This document shows, one piece after another, positions 58,031 through 64,000 of a DNA stretch of 64,000 nt. Both the position numbers and the translations under genes were made by a program. The number at the start of each line of letters is the position of its first letter. Position 1 is the stretch's first letter. The notes below the pieces were generated by a model that had not been told where the DNA came from, ran no database searches, and worked only from the letters and a program-made list of their open reading frames with translations. Origin of the DNA: Cordylochernes scorpioides (lineage: Eukaryota > Arthropoda > Arachnida > Pseudoscorpiones > Chernetidae); assembly GCA_030710605.1 (NCBI GenBank), contig CP092869.1:13151295-13215294 (forward strand), in the 5' to 3' direction.

Positions 58031-61000
58031 TATTTGGTAACGTTAATATTTTTGTGTTCTAACTTACATAAATGTTATGAAAAAGCATCTACTGTGTGTG
58101 ATCTTGAAACTTGCCGACTCTTCCGAAAGCTCAGATTGTTTTGTGTTCTTTTACAATAAAATAAATTGCGCTCATGGAATTTTTATGCTTTTTATTATAC
58201 TAATAAGCGTCTTTTAAATGTCCTACAACTTTTACATATCTGTGAAAAAATAGTACAAATGTGATATTGTACTGGGATAAGGTGCATAAATTAAGAAAAA
58301 GGCATCTCCTTATCGTGCAACTGAAATTTGCTGATGGCTTGCCATACCATCTATCGGAATAAATATCAACTATTCTCGTTGATTTCTAATTATTACCGAA
58401 TTGGCCAAATACCCATTCTTGAATAATCAAGAAATCAGAATGGGTATTTGGACAATTCTGGAATAATTAGAAATCAACGAGAATAGTTTATATTTATTCC
58501 GATAGATGGCGCAAGCCATCAGCAACTTTCAGTTGCACGATAAGGAGATGCCTTTTTCTTAATTTTACATTTCTGTTCTTAATTATTTTATATTCCCACA
58601 CTTGTTTTAATATTTAGGTAATAAAAAGGTATATATTGGATTGAATCGAAATATTTATTCGACAATATTTCGGTTGGATGAAAGCCAACCTTTGTCAAGA
58701 CGTTACATTTTGAATACACAAACTCAGCGCCGTTGTTTATACAAAATGTAATGTCTTTACAAAGGTTGGCGTTCAGCGAACCGAAATATTGGTAAATAAA
58801 TCTTTTTATTCAATCCAATATATGCCTTTTTATTATCTAAAGATTAACACAATGTGTGAATATAAAATAATTAAAAGCAGATATGTAAAATGTGAAAAAA
58901 TAGTACAAATGTATATTGTACTGGGATAAGGTGCATAAATTATGAAAAAGGCATCTCCTTATCTAAGGCTATCTGGCTTGGACCAACACGTACGTTGTTA
59001 GCTTTTATTGATTAATCAAGAATAGGTATTTGACCAATTCTGGAATAATTAAAAATCAACGAGAATAATTGATATTTATTCCATTAGATGGCGCAAGCCA
59101 TCAGCAACTTTCATTTGCACGATAAAGAGATGCCTTTTTCATAAGATATGTAAAAGTTGCAGGAGACATTTAAAAGACGCTTATCAGTATAATAAAAAAC
59201 ATATACCACTTCCGTGAATGCCACTTCCTTTATTGTAAAAGAACACAAAACAATCTGAGCTTTCGGAAGAGTCGACAAGCTTCAGGATCAGGAGATGCTT
59301 TTTCGTAACTTGTGTAATATGGAATATTCTATCGTAAAGATAGAGGCTGCCTGGCCGGCATTCATATTTCTTGAAAATAAAGATACTTCTGCCCCAGTAA
59401 ATCTTTTTATTATCTCGACGTTTCGACAAAAATATTTTGTCCTCGTCAGGAGCAAACAAAAATTAAAACATTTGGCAAGAGAATGATTTTTAACGCCTTG
59501 ACAAATGTTTTAATTTTTGTTCGCTCCTGACGAGGACAAAAGCTTTTTGTCAAAACGTTGAGGTAATAAAAAGATTTACTGACTGAAGTATCTTTATTTT
59601 AAAGAAATGGAATATTCTTATTTCATAACTTGGTAATGTATTTGGTTAGTTTAACTATCTTTACTATTATTTACTATCTTTTGAGGATCCCCCCTTTAAC
59701 GAATGACAATTGATGAATCCTGTTCATTGTGGAAGGCATCAGTATTACCATTCTTTGTTCCTAATATTTAAACTTATTGAGAGTGACATTCAGTAATTTG
59801 AAAAAGAGGGGCGGGACATAATTCCACAACGGAAATTACTTCTTCCTCTACATATTGCCTCATTTTTAGAAAGGTAAAACATTACTGGGCACGCTGAGAA
59901 AAAAACTGACTACATAGAGACCATTAACAATATTGGAAAATCAAACAGAATTGAAGTTACTTTAAACTTATTTACGATAGTAATGAAGTTGTTTTTCAAC
60001 TTTGTACTTGTTTTTGCAATGGCCAAACGGAAAAAATGCTGGCGGTATGTCATGAAAATGTGTGTTCGCAAAATTGGGTTACACAAATGTGTCACATTAA
60101 AATTCCTTACGAGATAAATAGCTATTTCATTAATAGAAAAAGAAGAATGCCTAGATTCTAACTTCATATCCATATTCAGATGTATTGATCATTACAAGAC
60201 CGCAGTCACTGTTCGGAAGAGATTAATAGAATCGCCGAATGTCGTGGTCCATTTGGATGAGGAAAGCGAAACTAAAACGCGGCTGATTCCACACTCGCTT
60301 TTTCAGTGATACGCTAACCTTGACGTATGCACGAAGGAACGTGTGGCCATTGGACATGTGTCGGACCAGGAGGCTGTTGTTGGGTGCTGTGCTGCCTGGA
60401 GTATAGGAGCTCCATCTATGCTTTCTTTCTTCCTGTGGTGAATCTGTATAAGACCGACGGTCTTAATAAAACTGTGTGTGTATTAATCATCACAAATATA
60501 TGGAATAATATTTTCTAGCGTAATTTCTATGAGTGTATCACACAAATGGAAGAATATGCTCTAAGAGAATTATATGTAGAAAAGAAGTAGATATAGCAAT
60601 TGTCTATTTGTATGAGGAAAGCGATGATTAGAACGCGGCTGATTCCACACTCTTCATTTCAGTGATACACTAACCTTGTATGCACGGTTGATTCTGTAGC
60701 CTCTGGACATGCGTCGGACCTGGAGGCTGTTGTTGGGTTCTGTGATGCCTGGAGTATAGGAGTTCCATCTATGCTTTCTTACTTCCTGTGGTGAATCTGT
60801 ATAAAAACGATGATCTTAATAAAGCTGTATGTGTGTATTCTGTTATAACGTCAGACCTGGAGGCTGTTGTTGAGTATTGTGCTACCTGGAGTATAGGAGC
60901 TCCATCTATGCTTTCTTCCTGTGGTGAATCTGTATAAGACCGGTGATCTTAATAAAGATGTATGTGTGTAAATGGTCAGTTACATAACTAGACATAGACT

Positions 61001-62143
61001 CAAGGTGACCTAGAGCAAGATTAAATACTATGTTGGGAAATCTAGAGCAATCCATATGGAATTCATCAATGACATAACACTTATCTTGGATCAACGAATT
61101 TAAAAATTGTTCCTCAAAATTTCCAGTGGAAAGAAAAATGCTGGCTTATAGTTTAAACGTTTATTTTGACGGGAGACACGACCTTTGCTTCTGAAGATCA
61201 AATTTCTCCTGGAAAAAAATGCCATATTTATATTTATTTACTCTAAAAATAATTTGATCATAAGATGTGAATAATAACAATGATAAACAAAAAAAGGAGA
61301 GATAATTATGATATAGTACATAATCTTTAATTAAAAAGGTATATATTGGATCAAAATATAATTTATTCACTAATATTTCAGTTTGGCTCAACGCCGACCT
61401 TTGTCAAAGTATAACAGCATATTTAATTGGAGATACGTAATCTGTGTTAATTAAGTAAAATTAATCATCAACAACAACAAAGCCTTTATTTAGGGCCTCT
61501 CGCCCTATACAGGATTCGCCAGTTCACAAGGGATGGGGAGAACACTGTGTGGCCTTTTTCCGGGATATACTCCTGTGGAATCCAAATATCGCCACCGCTA
61601 TATACCTATTCTTTGATATTTCATTAATTAGTTCGAGTAAAATTAATCATTCCTTCAGGAAAAAGGATCTTTTCATGAAAATACACTTTTCCCTGGAGGA
61701 ATGATTAATTTTACTCAATTTTGATATAAGGGATTGTTTTATAGAATAATATGTTGATATTAATTTAAAATATCGGAGAAAAATTATTTTGAATAAATGG
61801 AGAGACGCGTCAAAGAGGATGCAACTATAAACTTTGTAGGATCATCTTTTAGATAAGCTGACGTAATTAAGAAGAAGTCTGAGTAAGTCACGCTACTCCG
61901 AAATTCTCCAAGAACGTGTTTGGTTTACACCTCACGCCTTATCAAATATTTACTTCCAACGTGCTGATGGTATCATAGACCTTACACCCTGCTCTCCCCG
62001 GAGTCTGGGAAACAAACTTACAGCTACTTTAGCTCTTATTACACGCTTGTTCGGTGGTACATTTACTAAAATTTGAAAATACTCTAGTTCTTATTGAAAA
62101 AATATATTGTTTCGTTGTTGTTTCTTATCCCATTGTGCAAAGT

Positions 62144-62588
62144 GATGGTATTTCAAATATTTATTTAGTATCAAAATATTCTTCAGTAGACAGACAAATT
62201 AAACAATTTTATTGATTCTTACAATCAAATTTTACAAAGTTTATTCTTCAGTAGATCGATTTACCTGTTAGGGTATATTTTTACTTGACTACGTTCAAAA
62301 TCAAGACATCTTCGATTAACAAATTTATTTTATAACAGAATGGAAAAACTTTACATATTAACCTATTTTACATTAATAGAAATTTAAAACAAAACCATTA
62401 CATACCAATTAGCAGCAAACTCTCTCTAAATCTACAAAACTACATATACAAAAACAAACGAGAGTTCTAAATATAGCGATTACAATGTTGCCGAATATAA
62501 TTAAACATAACAAAAACTATTCATAGAAATATATATTCAAATATATTTTGACAATATGTACAGAAGCCGTTGGCCAGATCCCAACACA
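62144..62588. other. Insertion unique to duplicate B, unclassified
   Basis: The A sequence CATTGTGCAAAG continues directly to ATTACAAGAAAACC, but in B about 445 bp of AT-rich sequence intervenes (ATTTAGTATCAAAATATTCT to TGGCCAGATCCCAACA). GCAAAG and ACAAAG at the joints may be a short target duplication. No coding signal. Confidence 0.6.
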
Positions 62589-62667
62589 AAGATTACAAGA
62601 AAACCATGAATTCAGTATCTCATGGAATGGAATGTAGGGGGATGCATCTTTCGTTGTTCATGGTACT

Positions 62668-63152
62668 GGCAAAAGTTATTTCGTACGAGTTAACACACAA
62701 AGTTGCAAATTTCTAGGGCCTAAAGTAATGGTAAATAACACACAGAAAAGCATACAACAACAACTATAAAAAAGAGAGAAAAAAACTCACGATTTGATAT
62801 ATAAAAACAAAACAGTACTTATCCTTTATTGTAGCCTTGGTAGGGATAAGGGTCACACAGGTATGCGAGGAGATCCCCAGACACGGATAAAGCACGCAGA
62901 GAACACGTTAAGCGTCTCCACACAAATATCCACCACGCTCGCTCCTCGCGTCTTTGTTCACGACTAATTGGCCATATTGGAATGGTCGTCTAGTCCTAAA
63001 CTTGCTCCTCGCAATACCATAGCCCCCTTATATATACAAACATGGCCACATTCGTCCAATGACGTGAGAGATTGGTTCACTAACAAACAAAAACAACATT
63101 TTTCCCACTAAAAACTGGGGTAAGATAAAACTGCAAGTGTTTGTCAAAATAA
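62668..63152. mobile_element. Insertion unique to B, relative of 16005-17580
   Basis: It starts GGCAAAAGTTATTTCGTACG and ends near TTGTCAAAATAATTTGACAC. It shares AACACACAAAGT, TTAAGCGTCTCCACACAA, TATATACAAACATGGCC and ACTAAAAACTG with 16005-17580 and 54130-55290. It could be a solo LTR or MITE; type unresolved. Confidence 0.55.
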
Positions 63153-63593
63153 TTTGACACTACCCTGATCTAAGCATACTTTGGGAAAGTCTAACTTTGC
63201 CTGTAATATCGTTATTGATTGCCATTCTTCCGTATTCTTTCTCACCTTATCTTGAGCAGGAGTTGTATGTCAATTTGGAGTTTGTTTACACTCATAGACA
63301 AAACATACGGTAGTTGTACCTTTTAGCATATATATTATTTTTATTTTATTATATTTATTATTATTGTTTTTAAAGGGGAACGTTCGAATTTACACGTATA
63401 GGATATCTTCTGTTATTTATAAACAAATAAGGAGTGATTTATGTTTAAAATATGAAACTTCCTTAAGTTTTGTCTATGAATGTATATTTTTAGTCATATT
63501 GGTGAATCAGTCGTAAGACTGGTATACTTCCTCTATCAAGATATTTCAAGTTGATCAATCCATAGCTATAGTCTGGTGGTAAGACTTGGTTGT

Positions 63594-64000
63594 CTTATAG
63601 ATAGAAATTTTGCCGGGAGGAAATTGATCTAAAGAGACAAGGGTCGCCTCTCCCGTCAAAAAGACGTCTAAAACCAGACGCCATCTATTGACCGTCGTCG
63701 CAACTAGCGGCCTCGGGTCGGTGACAAAGCCACAACACCAGCTTTGGCAAACTGAAAAGCGTCCACCTAGAGACCATGGTTTCGGGCTAATGGCCCTCGT
63801 CAGTCTAGGGCGGACTTTATTCCATGAGATCCACACGGGATCTAATGTAATCTTGACAATCTGCCAAAGAGGTGTTTGGCTGGCAAGGTAGCTGGGTCAT
63901 ATCTATGGCTAAAATATAGATGGAAATTTTGCCGGGAGGAAATTGATCTAAAGAGACAAGGGTCGCCTCTCCCGTCAAAATAGACGTCTAAAACTAAACG
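63594..64000. repeat. 319-bp tandem unit carrying the hammerhead (retrozyme-like), second copy cut by window end
   Basis: The stretch from GAAATTTTGCCGGGAGGAAA through the AAAGAGACAAGGGTCGCCTC region at 63604 recurs at 63923, a period of 319 bp. The second copy runs off the window, so only one hammerhead is visible. Monomers of roughly 170-400 bp with one type I hammerhead are the known form of metazoan retrozymes. A related sequence without the ribozyme core lies at 36560-36790. Confidence 0.8.
63766..63809 (-). ncRNA. Type I hammerhead ribozyme in a 319-bp tandem unit
   Basis: On the minus strand: CCTAGA (63809-63804), CTGACGA, stem II GGGC/GCCC with loop CATTA, GAAA (63783-63780). Stem III is three pairs (ACC/GGT around AT). 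Then C at 63772, the predicted GUC cleavage position, and TCTAGG (63771-63766), which pairs fully with CCTAGA. All core positions expected of a hammerhead are present. The host unit is tandemly repeated, as in animal retrozymes. Confidence 0.88.

Larger units (their letters stand above)
53156..63215 (+). repeat. Large duplicated segment, copy B
   Basis: Begins at the first base after the N gap, so the left boundary is unknown. Differs from A by scattered substitutions, a short satellite array, absence of three A insertions (about 16158-16306, 17267-17428, 24923-25194) and presence of two B insertions (about 62144-62588 and 62668-63152). Confidence 0.95.

Overview
This window looks like intergenic, repeat-saturated DNA from an invertebrate animal. 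It is AT-rich, with a 100-N scaffold gap, Helitrons, an animal mariner, U6 snRNA pseudogenes, tRNA-derived SINEs and many foldback elements. An arthropod or other invertebrate fits, but nothing here fixes the species. I see one convincing protein gene: an intronless 502-residue coiled-coil protein at 28652-30160 (+). I do not recognise it.

Layout. 1-15 kb: SINE copies, three Helitrons (409-910, 1145-1834, 11653-12403) plus a fourth (10601-11017) splitting a U6 pseudogene, a palindromic element carrying a tRNA-Thr-like sequence (5612-6036), foldbacks and a 171-bp tandem array (12758-13436). 15.1-27.3 kb is one copy (A) of a large duplication. The other copy (B) begins exactly at the gap (53056-53155) and runs to about 63.2 kb. 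A holds about 25 copies of a 123-bp satellite where B holds about 5, and A/B comparison shows filled and empty insertion sites. 27.3-32.8 kb: the coiled-coil gene, then a reverse-strand 123-bp array broken by a deleted mariner (30700-31640) and a 1000-bp Helitron (31689-32688), both with exactly readable target sites. 33-53 kb: large foldbacks, a U6 pseudogene with a perfect target-site duplication, a retro-inserted coding fragment (37246-37720), a second tRNA palindrome, an 89-bp array (40491-42030), a hAT MITE and a 180-bp-arm hairpin. 53.2-64 kb: duplicate B and, at the right edge, a 319-bp tandem unit.

The most interesting signal is RNA-like. Four sites (34251-34292, 49695-49736, 51754-51795, 63766-63809) match the type I hammerhead ribozyme core with closed stems I and II and minimal stem III. 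Three lie in the centre of large foldback elements. The fourth lies in the 319-bp tandem unit, an arrangement like animal retrozymes. Many other, otherwise unrelated foldbacks carry a looser version of the core, followed in most of them by AATAAA. A second unusual system is the palindrome family with a tRNA-Thr-like sequence in its loop. No computation or search was run, so homology statements come from motif recognition.
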